Shown: positions 1 to 8,511 of the stretch, in pieces | Numbering within the stretch: position 1 is the first letter of the stretch | How the letters are laid out: each line of letters starts with the position of its first letter | Origin: Echinostoma caproni | Taxonomy: Eukaryota; Platyhelminthes; Trematoda; Plagiorchiida; Echinostomatidae | Reading direction: 5' to 3' | NCBI GenBank assembly: GCA_900618425.1 | Contig: UZAN01041573.1 | Span: 42,117-57,173 of the forward strand | DNA length: 15,057 nt | Translations under genes and position numbers: made by a program | The notes under the pieces: model-generated | Told to the model about the DNA's origin: nothing | Databases searched by the model: none | The model's input: the letters and a program-made list of their open reading frames with translations, nothing else

Positions 1-533
1 GAACCACTACATTATAACCGCGTTCCTTTTAATAATGCAAACGTTTCACTGTCATAACGAGAGTTTGACTTATGCATTTGATTCCCTTTGAACAATGGGT
101 GATATAGCTATGCTCTGAGCCGTCCTAGAATGTGAGCAACTTGTTTTGTTCTACTCAATAATTTAGCAGTTTTGTAGGAATAAATCAGTCACACCCCGAT
201 ATAGATATTTATTATATTACATATTATATACATAACATACATATATATATGTTTACCACCGCGGATCAAGATCCATCTCAAGTGCTGTTTCCACAAAACA
301 TGGAGAGTGATTTGCTGTCATCCTTCAATGTGCAAGTCACTACGTCGATTCTCCTTTCAGAGACACAAGTTGCAGTGAAACATTCAACATGTTCTTTTGT
401 TTATCAGTGTATTTCTGCCTTCATACTTCACTGTTCTCTCGTGATATTCACGATTCTACTCAAAAATGAATTTCATTTACCTCCACCGCGGTTTAGCAAT
501 TATAAGTCACGTTTCTCTAGTTCCCATAAACAC
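1..533. other. Gene-free segment with one unsupported open frame
   Basis: No recognisable gene. Positions 205-250 are an A/T-rich run of ATAT and TTAT steps. A 101-codon plus-strand frame begins at the ATG at 249 and stops at 552-554. It has one hydrophobic stretch around residues 52-72 (QCISAFILHCSLVIFTILLK). Its ATG lies in a run of AT repeats with no favourable start context, and its length is within chance expectation, so I do not call it a gene. A pyrimidine-rich TTCTCCTTTCAG at 349-360 resembles a 3' splice site, but no matching donor or conserved exon was found. Confidence 0.4.
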
Positions 534-571
534 CAAGCTCATGTGAGAATTTAGCTCACATGTGGAGCTTG
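534..571. repeat. Bulged inverted repeat (14-bp stem, 7-nt loop)
   Basis: CAAGCTC (534-540) and ATGTGAG (541-547) form the left arm. The loop is AATTTAG (548-554). CTCACAT (555-561), an unpaired GTG (562-564) and GAGCTTG (565-571) form the right arm. All 14 positions pair as Watson-Crick bases around a single three-base bulge. No T-run follows, and the genome appears eukaryotic, so this is not a bacterial-type terminator. The function is unknown. It may be a foldback remnant or chance. Confidence 0.7.
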
Positions 572-1096
572 ATGACCCCGTTATCTGCGCAATACTTACT
601 TATCTGTTTGCCGTTCCCACGCTACAGCCGGATCCAGTTTACGTTGCTTAGCATCCTGTGTGACCGTTCATCGAAACTCAACAATACCTTAGTTGGTTTG
701 CATTCCAACTGACAGGAATAAAGCCCTACCCGAACTCATTGTGGATCTTTCAAGAGGATACACTTTTTGTTTACGTTTCATCATTATTCTATATGACTTT
801 CTCATCATTTGTATCCCAAGGCAACAGTGAACACAAACTGCAAGTGGAATATAACCATAATTGCTTGCACATGTCGTTTCAATACAACTCCTTGTTCACT
901 GTATAGATCATAAAAAATTATTTGGGCTTATTCATCGACAGGTTTCAAACACGTTTGTTTGTACACATTGGACGCCAAACGTCCACTAATCGAAAGGCCT
1001 GAAGCGATTGCTTGATTCACGCATGGAATTTCAATAAAATATTTAACCTTGTGTGTCCAAAAGTGTTTTTCCCATCATGCATTCGATTGCCCATTC

Positions 1097-1099
<3 letters not shown>
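572..1099. other. Gene-free segment
   Basis: No gene, RNA or mobile element recognised. It holds an AATAAA at about 719 and two short perfect stems: AGTTGG/CCAACT with an 8-base loop (about 693-712), and TGGACG/CGTCCA with a 5-base loop (969-985). Stems of six pairs are expected by chance at this density. Confidence 0.5.

Positions 1100-1131
<32 letters not shown>
1100..1131. repeat. (CA)16 microsatellite
   Basis: An uninterrupted CA dinucleotide tract of 16 units follows CCATTCCTG and ends in AAATACC. It is perfect, so it is likely to be length-variable between individuals. Alternating purine-pyrimidine CA tracts can adopt left-handed DNA, but nothing else here suggests a regulatory role. 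Confidence 0.97.
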
Positions 1132-1133
<2 letters not shown>

Positions 1134-1242
1134 TACCAAGAGCCACTCCAAGATATTATCATTTGGGTTGAAAATCGAATGACACCGATGTCTTAATCTC
1201 TTTACCGTATTAATCCTTGGGACGGTAACTCACCCGGTTCCG

Positions 1243-1269
1243 CCCCCCCCCTATTTCACACACACACAC
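1243..1269. repeat. C9 homopolymer plus short CA tract
   Basis: Nine consecutive C residues (1243-1251) are followed, after TATTT, by six and a half CA units (1257-1269). Both are slippage-prone. The neighbouring ambiguous base at 1322 suggests this part of the assembly was hard to read. Confidence 0.9.
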
Positions 1270-1324
1270 TTACACGCAAATCCACACATTCTACCCTACC
1301 TACATGTGTATAACATCATGCNGC

Positions 1325-1349
1325 ATTGGTTTACCAATCCCCTGGGATT
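1325..1349. repeat. Two overlapping short foldbacks beside the N
   Basis: ATTGGT-TT-ACCAAT occupies 1325-1338, and AATCCC-CT-GGGATT occupies 1336-1349. Each is a perfect 6-bp stem with a 2-base centre, and they share three bases, so only one can form at a time. The only ambiguous base of the window (1322) lies three bases upstream. Confidence 0.6.
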
Positions 1350-1591
1350 CACATCGTGGAAATTGTACGGACATGCTTAGAAAATTTGAGAACAACTCTT
1401 GACCTGATCTGGAGTTCACCGATAAAAATTAATCTTTGACATATTCGAATATCGATCATGGCCACATGGCCAAAACTATCGACTAAGATCAAGCGTGCAA
1501 AGCAAGGAGTATTCAAGTGCCAATACCTGGATGAAAGTACACTATTTGGATGGGCAAAAATGAAAGGGGAAATCTGTGCTTTTATGTACAT
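1349..1591 (-). other. Possible coding remnant or exon, unrecognised
   Basis: A minus-strand frame of 80 codons runs from an ATG at 1591 to a stop at 1349-1351. It has no family motif I recognise. The C-terminal part is rich in I, V, R and F (ending KFSKHVRTISTM). A pyrimidine-rich ACTTTCATCCAG on the minus strand precedes GTATTGG and could act as a 3' splice site inside the frame. The plus strand is also largely open: an ATG at 1458 in good context (ATCATGG) starts an 80-codon frame. Overlapping open frames on both strands make either one doubtful. The length is within chance expectation. Confidence 0.12.
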
Positions 1592-1699
1592 ATTTTCCTA
1601 TTTTAGTTTTCCAAAACGAGAATACACTTTTGGAGACGAACAATTGTTTGCAATGATTCATCTACCAGCCTGTACACATCGTAAAAAGTTAAAAGGGTA

Positions 1700-3100
1700 G
1701 ACCTGAAGTCAAACACCAGTTACCGGGACTGATTGGGAGATGGAGGATGTGGGTAGGGTATCACAACTCTACAATCGGATTATAGTACGTCATCTGGTCT
1801 GCGACGCGTGTAGCTATTGGGTGTGACCTATTAGCTCTTCTGAACATGGGTTCAGTGTGTACAAACAAACGCCAATCGCTTCCGTTGTGGCCGGGGTGAG
1901 GAAATGCAACAATGTGAATGCGTGAGGTGGCGCTCTCGAGATAATTCTTAAGTGTGATTCAAGTTTCACTTGGACATCTGAGTTTGTAAGATGAATAACA
2001 CTTTATATGAGACCTTTTTTCTGTCTTGGCAGTAGTTACCTCACCGAACTTGGGCTTATCGAAATTGCGCTCCGCAAATCTACAGAAATGTTTATGCATA
2101 GACGAAGCCAAAGAAGGTGGACTGTCTGCATTGGATGTACTCATGAGTGACGAACAGGCTTGTGAATGCTCATGACAAACAGGCTGCCTTAGACGTTCAT
2201 CTCATTGCCCGCGCCAAACGTTCCCTATAATGGGTTTAGACAGATCGTGTTCGTTTGAATGGCAGTTTAGCGAACGACCCTTTCTTTGGAGCTTTCTGAA
2301 CCAGTTAATATTTCACTTTATCTGTCGCTTTCTTTCAGTAAATCTCTCAGAGTATCAATTTTCTACTGAAAATCTTTGAAATCTGTGAACGTGGTGCAAC
2401 TGGAGCTTCGCGTTCGTGCAGGCGAGATGAGGCACTGCATAATTGTTCTCTTTTGTGTAAGCAACACGATGAACAATTAGGAAAGAGCGCCAGTTATAAC
2501 GCGCTCGGGATTCAAGTACGGAATTATGTACTGTCTAGAAAACTCCTCAGTTGGTCTTTTTATTCTCAGTGGATTCGATGAGCATATCGCGCTGTACGAG
2601 ATTTCTCATTCGTAGTCCATCCGTGCCGCTTTCTCCTCTTTTTAATTAATCTGAGTTTTTCTATGCAAATATTCGACATTTCGATGAGAAGTGCGTGACG
2701 CCCAATGGAGCACAGCAGGTGAACAAAAAAATAATGACAAAATATAGCCCAAATAATGGGTAAAGTACTGCTTTTTGCGTCGATTCCAAGGTAACCAGTG
2801 ATATTTATATTTCACTCCTGAGACAGGACATCATATTACAATTGTTATGATTAAAACCTACTCGGGTTTAGAAACAGCAGAGTAAAAGGTGTAATTCAAA
2901 CATCAAAGAGGAAGATACTTTGAACCAATGGAAAACGGAGTTCGAGGTGATCAGAATGTGAGAATATCTGAATTTTCAAATCACGAAACATCTATCTGTA
3001 ACGCCGGGAACAATGATCTTGTGGCCGCCATTATGGATTGAGTGCGAGTCATGTTGATCTCTCACTGCACCTTTTTGGTTCCATATTTGCATCCTAATTT
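1700..3100. other. Gene-free segment
   Basis: No recognisable gene or repeat. A minus-strand 61-codon frame begins at a true ATG (2144) and reads MSTSNADSPPSLASS at its N-terminus. In minus-strand sequence it reaches a donor-like GAG|GTAACT after about 35 codons, but the ATG context is weak and no partner exon is visible. A (CT)-rich hairpin CTCTCCC-T-GGGAGAG lies just to the right, at 3127-3141. Confidence 0.4.
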
Positions 3101-3105
3101 CCGTC

Positions 3106-3342
3106 TTGCAGGCTGCTTTGAAATCCCTCTCCCTGGGAGAGTCTGTTATCCGACGTGTCTTCTATCTGTGCATTGAGAGCGTCTGTGCTGGGTCGCACTT
3201 ACAACAGTTCGTTCGACACCCAAAAAGGGTTCTTTCTCGGTATTTTGTGGTGACACCACTGGTCTCAGGAACTCTAATTGTGTTACACGAAATTAACCAT
3301 GTAGTACTTACTGGTGTAAGCACTGGGCTCAGTCCCGCATGA
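3106..3342 (+). other. Open frame after an acceptor-like site, unrecognised
   Basis: The motif TTCCGTCTTGCAG (ending at 3111) resembles a 3' splice site. It opens a 77-codon plus-strand frame (AALKSLSLGESVIRR at its start) that ends in a stop at about 3340. A donor-like GTGTAAGC lies near 3314. The frame begins without an ATG. No domain is recognised, and length and composition do not separate it from chance. If real, it would be an internal exon. Confidence 0.1.
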
Positions 3343-3567
3343 ATCTTTGAATCTTTTATCCTCTTGATTTATGCCATAAAGTCGTTTGATTAATCATCTA
3401 TGAATGCCAATGGATATCAAAATCTACTCTGAAAATGTTTCATTGGAGAGTAAACGTAGATAAACGTGATATTTTAACCAGCATTAATAAGAAACCTATC
3501 ATGTCCCCGTCGACTAATCGCCAATGAACATTTGTTCTTTTTTCTATATCGATTGTGAAAAGTTCAG

Positions 3568-3651
3568 TAGCCTCGATGGAATTCGAACCAATGCATGGAC
3601 GTCGCTTACGCTTTCGTACAGCACACGTTCTACCAGCTGAGCTACGAGGCC
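3568..3651 (-). mobile_element. tRNA-like sequence: SINE head or tRNA pseudogene
   Basis: Read on the minus strand, this folds much like a tRNA. The acceptor arms GGCCTCG (3651-3645) and CGAGGCT (3575-3569) pair at all seven positions, with one G-U at the tip. An A-box, TAGCTCAGCTGG (3644-3633), starts a D-arm of GCTC/GAAC with one mismatch. An anticodon-like stem GTGCT/AGCGT encloses the 7-base loop GTACGAA (anticodon ACG if the register is right). The T-arm is ATTGG-TTCGAAT-TCCAT with one mismatch and one G-U, containing the B-box GGTTCGAATTCC. The variable region is long (about 15 bases) and there is an extra base before the anticodon stem, so a working tRNA-Arg is doubtful. A tRNA-derived SINE head or a tRNA pseudogene is the better reading. 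No poly(A) tail or target duplication was identified. Confidence 0.55.
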
Positions 3652-3654
3652 ACA

Positions 3655-4320
3655 CCGGGGGCACTGATATTTTCACATTCGAATTACCCATCCAACTGAC
3701 AGAGACATATCTACCAGTTAGCCTGGAAGTTGACTGTCCGACAGGTTTTCTTTAGGATTTACTAGAGTCCAGCGAATGAGCTTCTTTGTTCTGTTTTTGT
3801 TTTGACTCATCAGTAGAGCACTGTTTCTGTCACCGTGTCAGGAGTCTCACTGTGAACCCTTAAGCTAGAAGTACGAACTCTTACCCAGGAGCTTAGAGGA
3901 TGAAATGTGAATTAACCTGGTATGCTTGAATTAGACAATTTGAATTTAAAGGGACCAGATATTGTGCATGGTTTGTGGGGTTTCGAGTGGTAGTACTCGC
4001 TTGTTACGAAATCTTTTTTCTCCCTCCTCATATGGTCTTCCCATTACAGTCTTCACTACGTGGAGCCAATCCCCCGGAGAAACGATCGCCCTCTCTACAT
4101 TACCGCATCATCCCGGTCCTGATTGATTTTTTTTCAAATGAAGCGTCTCTTCCAACAGAGAACGTCCACTTCGGGAAAACTCGGTCATTAGGCATTGTAT
4201 TTAAAGTTTGAAAAGAAATGTAACTTGGCATAGGGCTAAAGACATATCTTAGGCCTTCTTGTTATGAAAATATCAAATGCTGCCATCGGTTAAGCATGTG
4301 TAAACAACATATGCGATCCA
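3655..4320. other. Gene-free segment
   Basis: No gene recognised. A plus-strand frame at 3975-4211 (78 codons, no ATG start) contains T8 and other low-complexity runs and is taken as chance. An isolated CTGATGAG on the minus strand (3806-3813) was checked as a hammerhead core and fails. Confidence 0.4.
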
Positions 4321-4323
4321 CGA

Positions 4324-4350
4324 TGATTTCGTAGAAATCTACTGAAATCA
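4324..4350. repeat. Inverted repeat with single-base bulge
   Basis: TGATTTC (4324-4330) and GTAGA (4331-4335) form the left arm. AA is the centre. TCTAC (4338-4342), a bulged T (4343) and GAAATCA (4344-4350) form the right arm. Twelve pairs are interrupted by one unpaired base. Directly downstream, CATGGTAAGTATT (4351-4363) carries a consensus-like 5' splice donor, but all three upstream frames contain stops within about 35 bases, so no exon is supported. Confidence 0.65.
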
Positions 4351-4657
4351 CATGGTAAGTATTATCGGCGGATATTCAAGAGTTCAGCGCAAGCGTTTTT
4401 TTCTTACTGTACGCACTGGGTTGTTTGTGATAGCCATGGACACAGGCAGCGGTGAATACTGAAAATACACTCTGGGCATTTCAGCTCAGGGAGTCTGATC
4501 CGACGAATGTAATCACTGTAACATTCATTTGACGACAGTCAGACACGCCAGTGCCCATGCGTCTTGTGAAATCGAACAGTGAGAACGGACCCTCCTAACC
4601 TTTAATGAGGCCTATTACTAACTTACAAATCAATGTAGTTCTCGTATAGTAGAGGAC

Positions 4658-4741
4658 TTCCGCTCAATCGGATAGGGCGAAAATACAACGGACGTTAGCA
4701 GTAAAAATTTTCAATGCGATGAGCCCGGATTTGGTTTCCCA
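4658..4741 (+). mobile_element. Decayed tRNA-like sequence (weak)
   Basis: The motif CGCTCAATCGGATAGGGCG (4661-4679) looks like a tRNA D-arm: GCTC (4662-4665) pairs with GGGC (4675-4678) around AATCGGATA. The bases where TR of the A-box should be are CC. About 45 bases further on, GGATTTGGTTTCC is a poor B-box match. This could be the eroded head of a tRNA-derived SINE, or a chance D-arm. Confidence 0.2.
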
Positions 4742-5639
4742 TATGTGGAGCCACCGCAACACACTGCTTGATGATGGAAATGATCCCATGAACTGTCATT
4801 CGGTTGGAGGAACGTACTCGGTTCGCCAGAGAAGAAGCTCAAATCCACCATCAACGGAAAATACGGGAGGCCTTAAGGCAATCGTCCACGTTTTATGAGT
4901 GGGGCGCATTTTGGCGAAAACTTTGCTAAAGTTGGTCATTAAGCATACATCGTTTTACCACATGCTCTAACAGAATTACTACAATCTAAGTTTACCTGAT
5001 CAATTGTTAGTTTGTTCTCATTACGGAACTTGTAAGTGCAAATCCGGTTACACAAATGGATTGTAACTCGAGAGAATTGTTCGTGATTGATGGTCGGGGA
5101 CTGTCAAACAGAATGCGGGGGGGGAGTGATTTTCATTATTTAGACAGCTTATTAATATCTATCAGACTTCGGTTCTCCCTGTCTGGATGATACTCACAGA
5201 TAACGGGATGCTTTTGCGTCACTCTTCTGTGCCTAATGGCGGAATTAAATTACGTAATAAACTCAAAATCGAGTGCCTAAGAACCGCATGATCCCATTTT
5301 CCCCGCGCGTCTCACGAAAGTTCGTGATAAATAGGCGACTGGAGAAAATACTCCGACGTTCTGAGCACTGGTAACCCCAACCCAGGTGATGATGTTCTTG
5401 GTGCATGTATGTGTCCGTGCCGATGTGTGTTTGTGATAAGGTCACGAGTGCCGATCATTGAACAGAATAAACCAACGATACACTAGCTGGAAACAATCCC
5501 CGATTGGTTCAAACTGAAACGATGGCAAGTAGTTGGAAAGTATGCGAAAAAAAATAGGAAAGTGTTTGTCTCTCCCCGTTTCGTGTGTTGTGTTTGCTCA
5601 CATTTTCCACCATACATATAAACCTCAGACTGGTTTCGT
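4742..5639. other. Gene-free segment
   Basis: No gene recognised. It holds a G8 homopolymer (5117-5124) and a perfect short palindrome TCACGAA-AG-TTCGTGA (5312-5327). Minus-strand frames at 5263-5445 and 5483-5797 are open, but the second is partly created by the TGA microsatellite (an isoleucine run) and neither has family features. Confidence 0.4.
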
Positions 5640-5640
5640 A

Positions 5641-5663
5641 TGATGATGATGATGAGAGAGAGA
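5641..5663. repeat. (TGA)5 / (GA)5 compound microsatellite
   Basis: Five TGA units (5641-5655) run directly into GA repeats (5654-5663). On the minus strand the tract encodes a short isoleucine run in one frame, which explains much of the minus-strand frame spanning it. Confidence 0.9.
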
Positions 5664-5702
5664 CAGGTCAAATGTTTTAAACCGTTGAAAGGTATAGTTT
5701 GA

Positions 5703-5831
5703 GGAGAAGGTACTGGAAAACCTAAAACGAAATGGATTGACCTAGTCATAGATTTCCTCCGGAGAAAGTGGAACGTTTCTGGTCGTAAAAACGGCAAATC
5801 AGTGACTCCACAAAATCGCCTAAATCAATGA
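5703..5831 (+). pseudogene. Possible LINE reverse-transcriptase ORF tail (fragment)
   Basis: A 42-codon stop-to-stop frame reads GTGKPKTKWIDLVIDFLRRK near its start. The pattern G-[KR]-P-K-T-[KR]-W-[IL]-D followed by a basic, amphipathic stretch resembles the segment near the C-terminus of many non-LTR retrotransposon ORF2 proteins (the GRPKTRW-type motif). That resemblance is from memory of the family pattern, not a search. The frame is too short and too isolated to be sure, and no polymerase catalytic motif is seen upstream. If correct, it is a heavily truncated and decayed insertion, beginning just after the TGA/GA microsatellite. Confidence 0.25.
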
Positions 5832-5999
5832 AATGAATAGTTTGTAGAGTGAACTCCACAGTTAGCCCGGTTGTGGTGACCAGTAATTCAAGATATGAGT
5901 CATGGACAGGTAAGCCGTATTATGTTTCCATAGGATACTCGTACAGATGAGTCGGGATCCTGGTAGATAGCCAAATCTATGATGCACAAAAATCAATGA

Positions 6000-6063
6000 T
6001 AGCGACCTTAATCGCACGAGGTGGCTTGTAAATGGTACATACGATCCATCTCGTGCTACGCTA
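6000..6063. repeat. Composite inverted repeat
   Basis: TAGCG (6000-6004) pairs with CGCTA (6059-6063), and GCACGAGGTGG (6014-6024) pairs with CCATCTCGTGC (6046-6056) with one mismatch. The loop is about 21 bases, with an internal loop between the two stems. Fifteen of sixteen stem positions match. It sits about 80 bases upstream of the TATA/AATAAA cluster at 6146-6195. Confidence 0.55.
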
Positions 6064-6115
6064 CAAATTTTTTGGATGTGAAAAATGAGAGAATTGCCAT
6101 ATCGGCCACCTAAAA

Positions 6116-6255
6116 TGTTAGTCAGTAGTGTGTGATCTTAAGTAGTATAAATAGTCACGTGGAATAGTTGTAACAAAATAAACACAATCAATAAAAGCTA
6201 CGTTACTTTGGTTACTTCTTTTCATTAGGTATAAGGATATACTGCCTAGTTAACA
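6116..6255 (+). mobile_element. LTR-like segment with TATA and polyadenylation signals (weak)
   Basis: TATAAATA (6146-6153) is followed by AATAAA at 6177-6182 and again at 6190-6195. This close TATA-to-poly(A)-signal order is typical of LTR retrotransposon U3-R regions. The segment can be bounded by TGTTA (6116-6120) and TAACA (6251-6255), giving TG...CA ends. Against this, no flanking 4-6 base target duplication was found, no primer-binding site follows, no second copy exists in the window, and 140 bp is short. A solo or fragmentary LTR is possible. A chance cluster in AT-rich DNA is at least as likely. Confidence 0.22.
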
Positions 6256-6534
6256 TCAGAACTGAATCCGTTGGAAATAAACAGCGTTCGAGAGAAACCA
6301 CATAATCGGAAGAAGTGAAATATCTCTTACGCGGTGTGAAAGTTTTAGGATAGACTATTCAATGCACTTGGTACTAAAATGGGAATATACTGTAAGATAC
6401 AACCTCTCATATATGCGACTTGGCGGGAGATTGAGTCATCCACTAGAAACCGCTATATCTGGCCACTTTCGTTTTTTCTGCCAAAACACCAAGATTTGGT
6501 TTGAGTGATTAGCTGAGCTGCCGGTGTTTGTTTG

Positions 6535-6601
6535 AATCTCAGCTGTTAGAGCAAATGTTATGCAGTAGTGGAGGTAACGTTCAACTCTGAGTTTCAAATC
6601 C
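6535..6601 (+). mobile_element. Decayed tRNA-like sequence (weak)
   Basis: AATCTCAGCTGTTAGAGC (6535-6552) resembles a tRNA D-arm: three of four stem pairs form around AGCTGTTA. GTTCAACTC (6579-6587) matches the internal B-box core GWTCRANNC, at a distance close to that of a normal tRNA. A second B-like GTTTCAAATCC follows at 6591-6601. An A-box match, TAGCTGAGCTG, also lies at 6510-6520. The T-stem and acceptor stem do not pair, so this can only be an eroded SINE head at best. Confidence 0.22.
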
Positions 6602-6843
6602 ATTACTTTCAGCTACCGATCTATTCAAAAGAACATTGGAAAGAAGCATAGCTTTTGTTTTGATTCGACAAACTCCAGAAACCAAGCAGATGGAAGACAA
6701 TTGCATATTGGCATTATTTTGCCTCGCCCGGCGTTGACTATCTATTCCCATCAAAAATGTGCTTCACTAGGAGAATTCGGTCATTATATTCTTCATATAT
6801 TGATTAGTATATGTGTAAACATTTCGTCATATGATGGTCAAAT

Positions 6844-7095
6844 TTAATCCTTGATGTCTCCCTGTGGAAAAATATACTGAAATGGATGACCACCAATGAA
6901 TCTAGTAGGCTTCAGTTCGGTATAACCGCTGGAAAAGAAGCGAGATTGTACAGTATAATGCCACCACAGTAGATGATATCCACGGTGACCAAATAACCGA
7001 TTGTTTTCCAAAATTACCTTGGGACAGACAAATGCAGTCTTATCGATAAATGAACTCAGGATGGCTAACTTCCAGGAGGGCGGCAAGATGCTTCA
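6844..7095 (-). other. Possible terminal exon, unrecognised
   Basis: The minus-strand frame is open from a stop near 7098 to TAA at 6844-6846 (about 83 codons) and has no ATG near its start. It has protein-like composition with aromatic residues and glycine (RLFGHRGYHLLWWHYTVQSR in the middle, ending FPQGDIKD). TCTCGCTTCTTTTCCAG on the minus strand, inside the frame, is a good 3' splice-site match. The plus strand overlaps with another open frame that has an ATG in strong context (AGGATGG, ATG at 7061). I recognise neither product, and both are within chance length. Confidence 0.15.
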
Positions 7096-7099
7096 GCCG

Positions 7100-8240
7100 A
7101 AGAGTCACAGTTCAGTCTATCATTCCGTGGAATCAGCTGGTAATATAGTGACGGGGAGGTTCAAAATATATTGCTCAATTACCATAAACAGATTGCCAGC
7201 TACTTGGAACGGGAATTTTACCTGAATGTGGTTGCAGCTAAAAAGAACAACATGTGTATTGCTCCGTTTGATTTACAAAAACCGCTTCGATCTTTGGTCA
7301 AAATAACCAGGAGTTCCCGCATGCTTGTCCATTAGTTCCCGTATTATCAAACCAGAGCAAGAGAGCCAGTGATTGTCTGCTATAAACCATACAGTCTGAC
7401 TTAATAAGACAACTTTCATTCATTGTAGTAAACGTCTACAGTCAAAGGTAAACGACTTTTATACGATCCTGAACAAGTAGTTTTGGTATTAGTAACTGTC
7501 TTACTTCTTTATGTCTCCAGGTCATCTTTGATCGATTGAAGCACCTTCCGTTCAACGAATAGCAGTGAATTTACAGTTGCTACTGTAAATGTCATACACA
7601 GCAAGTCGTCAAAAGTGACTTTAAGCAATTTATTTGTTGTCAGTACTAAAGCTGTTAGGCTCCAATGAATAACTTATATTCACGCTTCATTCAATGGGAT
7701 GTGCTTGCTACGTTATACATCGCTGAGAGCACAAACAATCCAAGACAATCCAATCAATTTCCTTTTGTTCTTTGCTTGATTTTTTTATTTAATGGATGAT
7801 AACTACCGGGCAAGGTAGCTGATCAGCCAGAGACTGTGGCACACAAAAAAAGAAGACTATGGGATACCTTTAGGTGTCAGGAGTTGGATCAAAATGCCGA
7901 ACTTATTAGCCAGCCCAATGCTGGTTTACTCCTTTATAACCCCACGCAACTCCATTACACCTTGTCAATAGAGTTTACCATTCACACAAGAATTGCGGTT
8001 TAAAAAATATTGCGCTGGTTTTAAACGAACAAACATAAGAAAGTAGTGATGTATGCTGATCAACTGAAGCAAGGTAATTAAACAGCAATTATCGGGTTAC
8101 ATTGGCAACTTTAATAAACCCGCGTAGCTTTCTATCCCTTTTCCGTGGAGCAGAGGTTGTGTTCTTTTGATGATTTAAAAAACAAACCTTTGAGATGTGA
8201 ACTATTTATTGTCGGTCCTCACGGCGATTTCCATAGTAGT
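7100..8240. other. Gene-free segment
   Basis: No recognisable gene, RNA or mobile element. The notable structure is the perfect hairpin at 7569-7590, listed separately. A T7 run lies near 7781, and AAAAAT-rich stretches lie near 8005. Everything else looks like unique AT-rich sequence. Confidence 0.4.
7569..7590. repeat. Perfect 9-bp hairpin
   Basis: ATTTACAGT (7569-7577) and ACTGTAAAT (7582-7590) are exact reverse complements around TGCT. Pairing stops at both flanks. Stems of this length and loop size are expected about once in a window this long, so no function is claimed. Confidence 0.75.
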
Positions 8241-8262
8241 TAAATGCATTTAATGCATTTTA
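8241..8262. repeat. Duplicated ATGCAT palindrome
   Basis: TAAATGCATTTA (8241-8252) is a perfect 12-base palindrome. It is followed at once by a second AATGCATTTT, giving a near-tandem 10-base repeat centred on two ATGCAT cores. It is probably a slippage duplication. Confidence 0.6.
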
Positions 8263-8511
8263 AAAAACGATGGAAGTGCGCTACGTCGATCTAGGGAACA
8301 TGTGTCATTCCTCCTGGTCTCTGAAATAAAGTAGTTTATATCTCCATATTCCACAATCAACCACCATGTTAAGATTTTCATCGCGGAGAGTGAAACAAAA
8401 AACGGAATTCCGTGGGGAAAAGTTATTGAGGATAAAGAAAGAAAGAGGACCGACGGGATAAATACTATGATTGCACCGCTTGAATAAGCAGCGCAACCAA
8501 ATTGATGACTC

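Noticed and set aside
1959..2144. Minus-strand 61-codon ATG frame with a donor-like GAG|GTAACT
   Set aside because: Weak start context, no partner exon and no recognised sequence. Frames of this size are common by chance.
3806..3813. CTGATGAG on the minus strand, the conserved core of a hammerhead ribozyme
   Set aside because: No GAAA follows at stem II distance and no flanking stems I or III pair, so the core is isolated.
5874..5881. TGGTGACC, resembling a tRNA-Trp primer-binding site
   Set aside because: It has no LTR-like CA end directly upstream, no nearby AATAAA, and matches only eight bases.
7569..7590. Hairpin considered as a transcription terminator
   Set aside because: No T-run follows, and intrinsic terminators do not apply to this apparently eukaryotic sequence.
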